The notes beneath the pieces were generated by a model, which was given only the letters and a program-made list of their open reading frames with translations, did not search any database and had not been told where the DNA came from. The position numbers were made by a program, and so were the translations under genes. 37,106 nt of DNA from Lingula anatina (taxonomy: Eukaryota; Brachiopoda; Lingulata; Lingulida; Lingulidae), in assembly GCF_001039355.2 (NCBI RefSeq), contig NW_019775979.1, forward strand, positions 1 through 37,106. The letters run 5' to 3'. Positions 22,552-34,374 of the stretch are shown one piece after another. Every line of letters begins with the position of its first letter. The stretch's first letter is position 1.

Positions 22552-23933
22552 GAGACAAGATGAGACATGTTATTATATTCCATATTACATTATATACGAA
22601 AACCATTGCTGGACAATAGAGAAAGGTGTGTAGAATTAGCCAGAGAGTGTGACTATCCAGTGAGAAACCAGAGGTCCTGCATAAAGGACGGAGAGAAAAA
22701 CAGGGGGGGGGGCATTTTTGTCACCAATTCCTTGAATTGTTCATTTGCATTTATGGATTTACTTGTCTGTGTTTATTAATTCAGTTATTTGCCTTTTGTT
22801 TGTTTGTTTGTTTGTTTGCTCTTTGCCTATTCATTTATTTTTGTCTATTCATGTATTTTTGACGTCGCTACGACCTAACACATGACATAAATATAAATAA
22901 AGTAAAATAATGTGGGTAGCGCCCACTTCAGTCTACTATTCCTGCCCTCATATTTTATGAAATGTGACATGTTGAGATGAATATACGACGTTTATTAATT
23001 ATTAGAAACCATCGAAGGTAATGTGATGCAGAAAATACGCGTTTTGAATCCCAATGGCGTTGGAGAAAGAGAGAGAGAGAGAGAGAGTGTGACTGTAGCA
23101 GTAAAACATGAAGGCCATAAGACCCTGAAAAAGAACAGTGACACAAAAAAATAGACACCTGAGAAAATCCCATAAAGGTGCGTGATGTATCGACTGAGGT
23201 GACTTCCAGTAAACAGCCACAACCCCGTAAAAGAGGCTCCACTCTGCGTACAGCGAGTAGTAAGTGCTAACTGACATCTCGTGTATACCGTGATGAATGA
23301 CCCACACAATGAATGAAGTTATTAATTTCTGCACGCTGTAATTTATTGCGCTGCACCTAACACTACCAGCACCCCGCCCAAGATCAACGGCTCTGGCACG
23401 AAATGCCTTCACGACCTGCTTAGAACTCTCAAAAAGCCTTCGTGTTCGGATCAATTTTCACATTAAAAGGTAGTTCTGATTTCTGGAGACAGACGCTTAT
23501 GTCACCCCCCACACCTCCACCCCCCACCCCCACCCCCGCGCTTAGACCATCAATCTGTATCATCCCTAAAATGGTTAATTTACCAGACAAGTCCAAGAAT
23601 TACAGTGTTGAAGATAGCAATCAAGCGCTTGTCTCTCTCTCAACCCCCGTTCATAGGCAACTAGCAACTAACACATACACTGAACTCTTTCATCAGAACG
23701 CCAAGGATATATATTCCCCAAAAAACCTTAGGCTTATAATTGTTCTAATCTCTTATAAATGACCAATCAAATAATTTTCACCATGACTTGAGCGACACTG
23801 TTATATTTTATGAATGTCAATTTAAAATACGGACAAATGTATAACACTGGTAGTTTGCTTGGCGACAGCTAGGCGACACAGAACAGAAACGTGCAGTCTA
23901 ATCGATGCAACCTTGTGTTCTAGACAGGGTTCC

Positions 23934-24010
23934 CATGCCTAGATAGATCCATCTGAATCGGTCTAACTCCCTGGGGAGTCTCACTTAATAACTATCAACT
24001 TAACCGGCAC
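23934..24010. mobile_element. MITE family 1, truncated diverged copy
   Basis: It carries GGTTCCCAT, an AGATAGATCCATCT variant of the subterminal repeat and GGGGAGTCTCACTTAATAAC, then stops at an AT-rich run. It has only the left part of the element, about 140 bases past the end of the right duplicate copy. Confidence 0.55.
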
Positions 24011-24368
24011 AATATAATATAATAATAAATGAACCAAAATCGAGGATCCAAGTTGTTACTACAAAGGTAAATGGGGATTAAAGGCGAAATAGTCCTTGAA
24101 GGGGAATTCCGAACGCGTTTTCGAAATGTATCCGCTTGACGCTCAATATCAATTCTTCTTTTTCGTCCATTTATTCAGTTATATGTTTAGTCTTAATCAA
24201 GACCAAATTTTAAAATTTATTGGGGTCATCATAAAAGTGTAGTTTTGCCGATGCGATGTTGAAAATTGAATATTCATGCTCATTGGACTTGTTCACATTG
24301 TGACCAACTTATACCAAACGTTGACGGTTGTACATGACGTAAATCGTGTATGAAAGCAGCTTCAGGAT

Positions 24369-24425
24369 TCACATGACTGTAGACCAACATGCAAGTCATG
24401 TGACTTGGGTGACGTCATGGTCACC
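24369..24425. promoter_or_regulatory. Cluster of palindromes including a CRE-type TGACGTCA
   Basis: TCACATGACT (24369-24378) and AGTCATGTGA (24394-24403) form an inverted pair. Next comes GGTGACGTCATGGTCACC (24408-24425), which holds a full TGACGTCA at 24410-24417. bZIP (CREB/ATF) and E-box factors bind such motifs in animals. A role as an intronic enhancer is only inferred. Confidence 0.35.
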
Positions 24426-25659
24426 GTAACCCCCTAAGGAAATAACTGAAATATTTACTGCCATGATCTGATAAAAATCAGCGCTAATGACAAGTCATCC
24501 AAGCAGAAAAATTCATTTCGAACTTATCAGATCATTGCTTATGTCCAGCGCAATTTCCTATCCTCACTTCGGGCGCTTGTATATTTCCCGCAATTCGCCC
24601 GCGAATAATAAAATGTCGTCTGCGTAACTTATTTTGTCGGTCTATTTGCGATCGTATCAATGAATGGACGCGACATTCTCCAACGGACAGCGGTTGTTAA
24701 TGATGGCTTTTTCCATTACTAAGTATTTTTTGATGAGCGTATTTTATAATGTGGAAATCTTTTCAAAAGCCCTCATTGTGGAGAAATAAAAAAAAAAAAC
24801 TCCAAACCACACACATCTGTGCAAAGCGGAAGTCAAAAATCTAAATGGATTTTAAAACATGGTCATTTTAGTCTTATTACGCCATTGAACAAGGCAAACA
24901 CAATCAGTGATTTCAACTTGCCGGATCTCCCTGTTTTACGGAAAACAGATAAGAATCGGCCACCTATGGCAATTCGCCAGATTTAGCTTGGCAGGCCCAA
25001 CGCCATTTTGGAATCTGCTATACCTCTAATATAAAATGCCTAATCAGCAAGGAACGGATTTGTAAAAACGCAAGGTGTCCAAAAATCAATCAGAAAACTG
25101 AGATATAAAGTTTTGGTATATGTGAACTCGTGAAGGTTTAATATTTCTGCAGACGCGTCATTTGAAATAGTTTTACCCATAAATCGAATCAAACATTATT
25201 CGAGTCAGACCTGTGATCAGTTGCTCCTTCAAGAAGAGTTCTCTCCACAAACTAGACTCGCTTTCGGCACTGCACGAAAGTCAATAACTTCCCTACATTC
25301 TATACATATTTGACGAAAAACAACAAAAAAAAGAACTATGCACCGTGTTCGATTTAATAATTAGGGATGGCAAGTAGTAAGAGGAAGGGCAGGAACAGCA
25401 CGGATTGTTACCAAAACAAGATAAAGAATTGAAGGCGGAAAAAAACTCCCTCCCGTTCACAATTAAAGCATGTGCTCTGTGGTGTGTCACCCGCATAGTT
25501 GCCCCGTGTTGATGCTGCAGATGCCAGGGCTACCTGCCAAAGCTGAGCAGAAGCTTCAAGGCGAAAACAACGCGAGCTTGAGACGATCTCTGACAGACCC
25601 TCAACACCAAATTACGACCGCTAGTACAACGAGCAGGTGTAAGCGTGCGTGTACACGTG

Positions 25660-25660
<1 letters not shown>

Positions 25661-25707
<47 letters not shown>
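25661..25707. repeat. (GT)n then (GA)n microsatellites
   Basis: A short GT tract passes directly into a GA tract in intron 1. Confidence 0.95.
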
Positions 25708-25711
<4 letters not shown>

Positions 25712-26273
25712 AAGGAGAAGAGGGAAAGAGACGCGGTATTACAATTAGCCGAAGAAAGATATCTGCCAACATTGCAACAGTCTCCTCGAGACAAAAACTG
25801 CGGCTAACCTTGACCTTGTTATTTTTTGTCTACTCCTGACTATAGGACAATGACACACTGACATAAGGAAATAAACTCTCATGACTTTCGCTGTGTTTAT
25901 CAAGAGCTTCCCATTATATTTCCTTAGTCATAAAGTTGAATGTGAATCTACACATTGTGTTGAATTCAGTATGAATCACAAGAGCACCTTAATGGGGCAC
26001 AAAAGCGGTCGTTTTCCCATGCACCTGAAGGGGCATACTTGCCCACATATGACGTAAAAGAGGGTGTAAATACTAATCAAGACGTCGCGTCATCATTGTT
26101 TTTTACTGCCAATGTGCTATCATATCACGAAGATAGCTGCATAAATTCTTATTTTAAGACGAATAATAAATTCAGTGAGAGAGGTTCTCACATCGTACAG
26201 TGACAACCTCTCCAACATCGAGAAAAGCAAACGCAGTCTCTGCAAACTTGCTGAAAAACGACGTAATCATATG

Positions 26274-26301
26274 TGACGTCATAATCACACTTATGACGTC
26301 A
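26274..26301. promoter_or_regulatory. Pair of consensus CRE palindromes
   Basis: Two exact TGACGTCA palindromes, at 26274-26281 and 26294-26301, are 20 bases apart start to start, with an ACGTAA half-site-like motif just upstream (about 26260). This is a plausible bZIP-binding intronic element of the surrounding gene. No functional evidence can be read from sequence alone. Confidence 0.4.
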
Positions 26302-26929
26302 ATAGGCTGCATTAATGACAAAGAAGAGATATAGTCAGTAAAAGTTATGAACTGATAACAGAGCACATGGTGAGGTCAGACGGCTACACAAACCAATGGT
26401 CACGCTACTTTTTGGTGTCGGTGAAGATGAAAGCGCCCAAGCCGTTCACAAACAAACGTTTATCAATGGTCTCTTTCAGAAATAACGATAAGTGTTCACA
26501 CTTTATCTGCATATCGCATTCTCAGTGGCTTTAAACTGTCAACTCCTCCATCCAAATGTGTCTTTGTAGTAAGATTATTTACGTGATACTATGATATGTA
26601 AAGTTCATATATGCTATAAAATGAAGCCAATTGCACAGGCGCTCGCCACTCTTCTCGTGTCTTGTTTGTTAAAAACGCCGTCCGCTTTAAACATGAAAGC
26701 GCATAAACACCATTAATTTCAATACACTTCATAAATCAAGTTGTGAGCGATACACCATACCCTTTATATTACTTATTCACAACAAAAATATTTACTTCTC
26801 TTTTGTAATATTTTATATTTGAAACTGATATAGATAAACATGCATGTTTACAACCTCAGGGAGACGATCATCTGATCATCAGATAAATATGAACGCAGTG
26901 TATATCCTGCGGTGAATAAATTTATGTTC

Positions 26930-26931
<2 letters not shown>

Positions 26932-27009
<78 letters not shown>
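26932..27009. repeat. (AT)n microsatellite, about 78 bases, then a T-run
   Basis: A long uninterrupted TA tract followed by a poly-T run (27010-27022). Confidence 0.97.
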
Positions 27010-27017
<8 letters not shown>

Positions 27018-27221
27018 TTTTTCCTAACACTATGTATATGTTATATGCGATGACTGAGCAGGTGTTTTATGTTCAATAAAGTGGCCATAATGGGTGACCG
27101 CTGTGCAGGTCCACGTCAACTAGGTGGTCATCCCTGAGATCTGTATCAGGCTGGATTGAAGGGTGGTCAGTGTCGTTATTACTGGACGTGGATTTCACTG
27201 GAAAATGACTCACTCCTCTCT

Positions 27222-27224
<3 letters not shown>

Positions 27225-27314
<90 letters not shown>
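27225..27314. repeat. Compound (CT)n(CA)n microsatellite
   Basis: A CT tract of about 43 bases joins a CA tract of about 48 bases. Confidence 0.97.
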
Positions 27315-27317
<3 letters not shown>

Positions 27318-29454
27318 GAAGTCATTTTACATTAGGTGCACTGTTTTGTAAAGTACACACAATGGCTTGGACTTAGGACGTTTTCGTTCTCAAAGGTAAT
27401 GCAGAAATCGGGAAGACCCCCACCCATCCTACGCTCTTTCGGGTCGTTTTAAACTAAATGTCACTTCTGTTTTTCCTTTCATTTTTATTCCTTTTATGTA
27501 TTTGTATAGCTATTGACCAAGTTTTTGTTTCCAAGTTATTACATCGTAAATGTGGTCTAATTCATTCCCTTACTTTTCTTTGATCAACGTTGAGTTCCAA
27601 TAATAAAGTTGTAAATGTTACGATTTAACCCCTAGTCGGCGTTAACAACCACTGTAACGGGGATTGAGATGATGACTGCGTTAAAAAAACTTTTTGAGGT
27701 CGAGTTTTTGGCGAAAAAATACGTCCTTACGGGGAATTTGATGGACCTTTCAGTACTGTCTCTTTTAGGTATTCTGAAAGGGGTTTTCGCGCCAAATTTA
27801 TTTTTCCTAAAGCGAAAAAGTAGTTTCCTTTTACTCTGAAACTTTGCTCGACCCGACCTTGCGCTTATATTTGATGTTGTGTAATATTTCAAATTTTATT
27901 CAAAATGATTTCGCTCTAAACTCATTTATACCGCCATGTTTTCCTGGTATTTCAGAAGGAAATATTGAGATGGCATACTTTTATCTGACGTAATTTAGGA
28001 AAGATAAGACGTTAAAAAATATGAATTAGGGCCACTGTCAAATGCACCTAGCACATCTTTAATATGCAGTGTCAGTTGTATTTTATTATTTGATTCTAAC
28101 CAATATATATCTTATCGTTTTTCCTATTTTTTCGAATCAAAATTCGAACTTTGATCGTCCCCACACAATGTACCATTCAATTATAATAAGTACATTATAC
28201 CGTATTTCTCATGACATAAAAATCATTTTGCTCGTTTTGATCACATCATTTCTAAATTGTATTGGTTATTAAGCACAGATCTAAGACAAGTTGCTCTGAA
28301 CACAAATAATTCGCCTAAATATACTGTCAGTTAGAGGTATTGCACTGCAGCATAGGAATTTCACCACATTTAGAAAAATTCTACCTGAGGGCTTGAGCTG
28401 TTTCATGAGCCTAAAAAAATGTCAATGAATTCACAGCCATGTTGATTTAAGAAACTGTGCAAATTGTTTGTCTCCAGTGAATCACGCTGCTGATGATTCT
28501 GATAAATATCCACGCTGTAGACACTGCAATGCACAGCCACTATACAAACGTGACTCTTTGACTGCCGCTCACTGGAGCGTACGTAACTCGGAGGTGTGGG
28601 AATAACAAGATCCTCAGAGAGATGAACATCTTTTCTTTTTGTTCGTGATCTATGCACGAACATTATGGCAAAGTACGTGACTCACAAGGCACGGTTGAGC
28701 ACTATCTTGTTCTTTCTACTTCTCGAAGAGTTTTTGTGCACAGCACATTGAAACAACAGATCTACTTCCTATTTCTTTACATGCGTGTTTTTTAAGAGAC
28801 AATTAAACAACCATGCATAACTTACAAGGTATCAGGAAGGGTTATTTTCCTGTTTCATCAAATGAAGGGGCTGGTAGAATATTGAAGTTCAGACAAAATC
28901 GTTTTAACGCAATTCCGCCTGTCTTAGCGCAAATGCTAACAATGATTTCACACTCTTACTGAATTCACTTCAGTTATTAAACATAAACATCACAGAACCA
29001 TGGCAGTAGGAAAACTAATTGATTTAAAACGTATCAAAGAAATAATTTTGGAGCGGTTGGAGTGGTTTCAGGGACGGTCAGGGGTCCGTTGCCCCCCAAA
29101 ATTCATTATAACGAAAATATCTTTTCATAGCGATAATCTAAGGTAAATATACTGTGGGCTCATGAAACGTGACTTTCATGGAAGAAAGCCCTCATGCATG
29201 ACAATGTAACGGTAATTGTTTTGCGATGAATATTCATACACAAATTATTGCTCCAGGCGCGCGCATGTTATCTTTTTCTTCCCTTCATATGATATCAGAC
29301 AAGGAAAGATAAGTACAGTGGCATTCATTGCGATCCTTTATGCTTTACCAGGATGTTGAAACGGAAATTATTGAATTTCTTTACTAGGGAAATAATTCCC
29401 CTTTGGCGCTTGGAAAGTGTTCTGTTGACTGTTAGCAGATAAAGGGTTTTTAAT

Positions 29455-29455
29455 G

Positions 29456-29486
<31 letters not shown>

Positions 29487-29513
29487 AGTGTATATATGTG
29501 GGGGGGGGGGGGG
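29455..29513. repeat. (CT)n tract and G-run
   Basis: An interrupted CT tract (29455-29487), then a G-run of about 14 at 29500-29513. Confidence 0.9.
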
Positions 29514-29917
29514 TAGGAAAAATTATTCTCTTTTCAATAGATTAATAGACTGTGAAGCCAATGATTTTATAATGTGGTGAAACAGTACAAAAAGGTCTCC
29601 ATTAGAATGAGGGGTGAAAACCCAGAATGTGAGCAGCAGCGACTGAGCACGTCCACATTGGACTTTATACGTTAAATACAGGGGCAACAGTAGGAAACAT
29701 TACTAGTGCTCGTTCAGAATAATGCCAGTGGCAGAAATAAAACTCTCTTTTTGTACTACCATCATTTTTATAGTATGACACGGTTAAATTTCAGTACGTC
29801 TATTATGTCTCTGTCATAGGTAGTGTTGTCGTGTCATCCGCGTCCTAAAACCCCGTTCAGGTAACAAAGACACGGATGGTTAGTCATTTGCCACATTGAA
29901 GGCTGTGACTTCACCTG

Positions 29918-29971
29918 AGAGAGAGAGAGAGAGAGAGAGAGAGGAGGGAAAGAGCGAGAGAGAGAAAGAGA
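29918..29971. repeat. (GA)n microsatellite, interrupted
   Basis: A GA tract with GGAGGGAAAGAGC interruptions. Confidence 0.9.
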
Positions 29972-30052
29972 GCCTATACTGACGATATCAGCACAATCAT
30001 TCACTGCCATTCCATACTTTCTCACTTTAAATTACTGTATTACAAACACAAA

Positions 30053-30094
30053 CAAGCGCACGCACACGCACGCACACACACACACACACACACA
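30053..30094. repeat. (CA)n microsatellite with CGCA interruptions
   Basis: A CACGCA-containing start grades into a pure CA tract, about 840 bases from proposed exon 1. Confidence 0.9.
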
Positions 30095-30931
30095 CGGTAA
30101 AACACACTAAAACCCAGCTTAAAACAAACAAAACAGACTTCTTTCCATTTTTAATGGGAGTCTTAATTAAGCCCCTACAAACTGACACACATCATACAGA
30201 TTCACAGGTAATACCACACCAAGCATCTCTCTCTCACGTCACGGCATACCAATTAACTCACATAATCCTATATCCCATCTGCCTATCTATTTATAGCTCA
30301 ACATAAAGAATCTCCCAACAGAGAACACACACTGGTATCGGAGTGACGTTGATTATCGAACCTTTCCTTAAAAATCATTTCACATATATATATTACGCAT
30401 ATTATTTCACATATATATTTGTATATATATGATCTAAGCCACTCTCCCTAGCTTGGATATTAACGCAGTGAACAAAACCTTGACTGACAAGGATTCCCAT
30501 CTCCCACCTAGACTTAATACTGATAAAGGTATTACACAATGCAAGAGCTGTATCTAGGCATCTTACAATCAATGTAATGTATATCTCGGGTGGGAGGGAG
30601 TGTTGGAGCAGCCAGAGAAGCAGCTTCAGCAGAATAGATTACATTTACGAGGTAAACAGACGAGGAATGTTCACGGGTTATTCAGGATGGGTTCTGGCCC
30701 AGTTAGATTTTCCACATATAAAACCCACGGCTTCTGTATGCCTATACGCTTTGGGAATAACCTACCTTGATTTAAAATAACCATTATATTTAACTAATGC
30801 TTTAAATGGGAGACCGTATAACATTAAGGGGTTATTCGGAACGCTCTGTTCGGTGTTAACGAGAGGTTAACGAGAGCAGTGGCTTAATTAATCGCATGTG
30901 ATATACTTCTCGAGAGAAAAACACTACGTAC

Positions 30932-30964
30932 CGGCTGGTAGTACTCCTCTGAGGCAGATGTCAT
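30932..30964 (-). CDS. Candidate first coding exon of the SEA-domain membrane protein gene
   Basis: This short exon encodes MTSASEEYYQP and ends at a GTACGT donor (intron starts at 30931). It finishes on a whole codon, matching the phase-0 acceptor of exon 2 at 7578, so the join reads EEYYQP followed by GEHPFYIRRS. Exon 2 has no usable ATG in its N-terminal part and has in-frame stops just before its acceptor, so an upstream start exon is required. The ATG has A at -3. The surrounding 200 bases (31010-31200) are noticeably richer in CpG than nearby DNA, as expected near a first exon. What is seen: ATG, open frame, donor and matching phase. What is inferred: that it is spliced across about 23 kb to exon 2. 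A different or additional small exon inside the intron is possible, and transcript evidence is lacking. Confidence 0.55.
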
Positions 30965-31005
30965 AATGGCGATCCCCTGTATTCCTGATCATAGCTCCTC
31001 CCCAT
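30961..31005 (-). other. Candidate upstream ORF overlapping the main start codon
   Basis: If the transcript extends past 31005, its leader holds a 14-codon upstream ORF (MGRSYDQEYRGSPL) with G at -3 and G at +4. Its TGA stop overlaps the proposed main ATG in an ATGA arrangement, a layout compatible with termination-reinitiation. A second upstream ATG at 30990-30992 opens an out-of-frame ORF that would run through the exon 1 donor. The sequence is certain; its presence in an mRNA is not, because the transcription start cannot be placed. Confidence 0.35.
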
Positions 31006-31970
31006 CCCTGTTTCACTCGGGGTCGGTGTGTACACCCCCACACCGCTGCTACAGCTGACTTAGGGGTATCCGTAGTCTAGCCGCTACGTTTCCATTATAA
31101 CTCCACGTTAACCATGTGTCAGGGACTCTCCGATCCTTAAAGCTCCGTAATATTTAGCGATATCCTCCGCTCCTGCGTTCTCCTAGGTAAATCCGTTGAT
31201 TTGGGGTTGTTTTTGAGAGACCCAAGGCTTACCCAGTACACGGTGTGGACATAGTTTCCATGTTAAGTGAACATATTTAATAAAATCGGTGTGCCTCTCT
31301 TTAAAAATAGGTCAAACGCATATAAAGGTTTCGCCCACGCTCAGTCAGAATTTTGGGGAGAGAGATACATTCTACCTTCTTTTACAATTCCTGCTACATT
31401 TTTGTCTAATTGTTTGTTTCAATATTTTATATAAGAGTATTTTCTATCATAAATAAAAGAATTATGCCTATGAAATATCCTAATTGAAACATATCTTTAT
31501 CATAAAAGAAAGCCCTCTGTCTCTCCCGAAAATTAGCGCGGACCAATGATTATGGCTTACATGTACGTATGTTAATGTCGAGCTGTGATTGGTCAATTTT
31601 GACCTTAAATTCAACTCCACCCAAACTTCCATTCTTTAGCTGCCTTGATTCCCGTGAGCATCGATAAATAAAACTGTGTGCGTTTGTATATCATTGACGT
31701 TTTGATAGAACGCACGGTGAGAGTACACGACTCCAAGCTGCGTTTACTATTGGTTTTTTGGGCGTTAAAACGTCAAGGCATATATTAATCAATGCGTTAA
31801 AATGCATCCCAGGCTAGTCAGGTTAGGCCAGACGAATAGAATCTGTGGGTTCACGAGCGACGACTCTGTTATATAAATAGGATAAAATATCGATTTGGCT
31901 GGTCGTTATTTTATTTTAATATTTTTTGTTATGTATTGTACTTGCATACATTGTATCTGTATACATACAG

Positions 31971-32001
<31 letters not shown>

Positions 32002-32027
32002 TTTTTTATTTTTTTTTTGGGGGGGGG
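31971..32027. repeat. (ATTT)n microsatellite, T-run and G-run
   Basis: ATTT units (31971-32002) pass into a T-run and then a G-run. Confidence 0.9.
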
Positions 32028-33278
32028 GATGGATAATAAAAACAGCCTAAAGGATTTTCCTGGGGTCAGTTCAAATCTCACATTTACTAAATCAATATAC
32101 CAAATGGATTTCCCTCTGTGAGAAAAGTGATGTGCTTAAAACCATCAAAAAAAAAAAAAAAAAAAAGGGTATAGACTGAATTCGTTCAGCAACTTGTCAG
32201 TTCAGTCTGGACCAACAGTGGTTTTTCATTCGGTCATGGACACCTTCGATTTTTTTCAATTACTTGATGCGATACATTCATTTTTCCTGAATCTTTTTTC
32301 TACTTCGTCTTCTTTTTCGTTATTTTCATTAATCCATTCATTTATTCATCCATTCATTTATACATTCATGCCTTCATTCTTCATCATTACTATCCAGAAT
32401 TATTCCCCCTCTTCCTCTCTCTATCTCTCCTCCCCCCTCCTCTCTTAGTTTTCTTCTTCTTCTTCGCTAATTTCTTCGTCTTCTAAATAACCATTTATCG
32501 CACATCTAATTTTTTGTAGTAGACAGAAGGTATGCATAAAAACAACGTCAATACTAGTACGTATTGAATGTCAACAGGATGTTTACGAACATTTTTCTAC
32601 GAGTAGTTTTGAAATTCTCTAACCTGTTTACTTCCAAGAGATATACGGGCTCATAAACGTATCAGACAACAACCAAAAGCTATCACATTAGCTGTGCACT
32701 GCATGTGCAAGTTCCATTTCCAGAAACCCACGGAGATCTTTAGTAGGGGAGGAGAATGGGGGGGGGGGGTTAATCATCAAAGTTACCTACATACAATGCA
32801 GACAAAGAAAACGTCATGCCCCGCCCACCTAAGCACTAGGGTCTTTTGCACGGTTTGTGTGTTTTCTATAGCCGCTTCAATTAACTTAGCTCCCAATGTT
32901 AGGTCTGTTGATATGATAATCACGAAGTCATTTGTTAAAGAGCACTTTAATTCTATCACGGTAGATCAAGCGTTAATACGGACGCCGCCCTGTACACAAA
33001 TAAAAATGAGTTGCTTCTGTATTCATGGACAGGTGTAAATGCGAGGAGTTTTTTTTTTTTTTCCACATTTATCAAGCAGGAGGTTGGGTAATTCGAGCTG
33101 GGCGTTTTTTGCGAGGATATCACGGCCAACGGCAATTTTGTGAAATATGAATACTAAATCCATTGATGTTCGCCGCTATAGGAAAACGGGGCATTTCACT
33201 AAAGGTGCCAACAATTAAATAGGCCTTTGACGAGAAAAAAGACTGAAAGAACGTGAATCATTGATGCGGGAAACAACG

Positions 33279-33281
<3 letters not shown>

Positions 33282-33327
<46 letters not shown>

Positions 33328-33392
33328 CACACACACACAGACACACATAAACATGCACGCACACACATATACACCCACACACATACACATGT

Positions 33393-33436
<44 letters not shown>
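33282..33436. repeat. Compound (CT)n and interrupted (CA)n microsatellite
   Basis: A CT tract (33282-33324) is followed by a CA-rich tract with TA, GA and CG interruptions (33325-33436). Confidence 0.97.
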
Positions 33437-33437
<1 letters not shown>

Positions 33438-33782
33438 TACTGACTTCATTATCATATTTTCATTTCGTCGCACAGACATACAAAAGAGTCAGCAATAAAT
33501 GCTCGTGTGACAGTAGCAGAAATGCCAATAATCCTTCTCTTTAATTTCCTCGACGCCCATTAGCTCCCTCTTTATCAAAGTAAATTATCGCCGTGATACC
33601 ATCCCTAGCGACAGCGTTCGTGACTTTAATCAATAAACCGACGAACAGGATTATTTCTCGGGGAACGGCACGGGAATTTTCAGGACTGTGGACTGTTTAC
33701 ACGAAAGCTAATTTCGAACAGGAATGGATCAAAAACACGTTACCCGATGACTAAATTGATACGTTCTAGGGATCTTAATTAA

Positions 33783-33824
33783 TTACAATACAATACAATA
33801 CAATACAATACAATACAATACAAT
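33783..33824. repeat. (ACAAT)n pentanucleotide repeat
   Basis: About eight perfect ACAAT-type units. Confidence 0.97.
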
Positions 33825-34116
33825 GCACTACAGCATTTCAATCTTATCACCAGCTTCTGCAATGTAATGACTGTTTACCCCTGCAAATAAACTTATTCCT
33901 AGACATAAACAACGAATTGTATTATTGTCCTCAACACAACGGAGTGTACGAAAGTGGGCGTGGCTGCAAGACATCGTTGATTGCAATCAATCGGCCACAG
34001 GTGAGTGTCTTACTGAGTCTTAGAGGTCAATGGAAGACCATGTCCACACCATCAGCATGCCACAGACGTTAAGAGTTATTATAATCACTGTGTTTAATGG
34101 ATCTAATTGAGTCTAA

Positions 34117-34374
34117 GGCTTCGTTCACATGCAATGTCTATTTTCTAAAAATCTATTTTCTATTCGCGCTATCTTATGATCACGGTCTGTGCCCTGAATA
34201 TCCCGCCGCGTAATTACTGGCAGCGCGAGCCAGTTACTTATAGTAACTTATAGTAACTGGCTCGCGCTGCCAGTAATTACGCCGCGGGATATTCAGGGCA
34301 CAGACCGTGATCACAACACATGCCGCGAATAGAAAATAGAATTTAGAAAATAGACATTGCATGTGAACGAAGCC
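34117..34374. mobile_element. 258-bp foldback MITE with TAA target duplication
   Basis: Nearly the entire element is one inverted repeat: about 120-base arms from GGCTTCGTTCACATGCAATG to its reverse complement, centred on TTACTTATAGTAACTTATAG. It is flanked by TAA at 34114-34116 and 34375-34377. The left arm has small insertions (CTATCTTA) relative to the right arm (CAACACATGC). A 3-bp TWA duplication and GG-starting termini fit PIF/Harbinger-type elements; the family assignment is inferred. Confidence 0.85.

Larger units (their letters stand above)
18426..23793. repeat. Large direct duplication, right copy
   Basis: About 5.37 kb, colinear with 12591-18423 at an offset of 5838 at the left end and about 5371 at the right end. 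It lacks MITE copies B and C and has shorter GA/CT tracts at the matching sites. After 23793 the sequence becomes unique. Confidence 0.97.
7579..30931 (-). other. Predicted intron 1, about 23.4 kb, repeat-rich
   Basis: This spans the stretch between the proposed donor at 30931 and the exon 2 acceptor. It holds no convincing coding exon on either strand. Its contents are an N gap, a 5.4-5.8 kb direct duplication, two MITE families and many simple repeats. The segments 7579-10700, 23800-26900 and 27300-30900 are otherwise unremarkable AT-rich DNA apart from the sites listed separately. Confidence 0.5.

Noticed and set aside
27632-27892. Basic 86-codon minus-strand ORF
   Set aside because: It starts at TTG and contains no ATG. 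Its composition follows AT-rich local DNA, with no splice support.
31321-31346. TATAAAG followed by TCAGTC as a plus-strand core promoter
   Set aside because: The spacing is about 22 bases rather than about 30, and no coding exon follows.
33258-33479. ORFs made of alternating Arg-Glu or Cys-Val residues
   Set aside because: They are translations of GA/CT and CA/GT microsatellites, here and at several other tracts.
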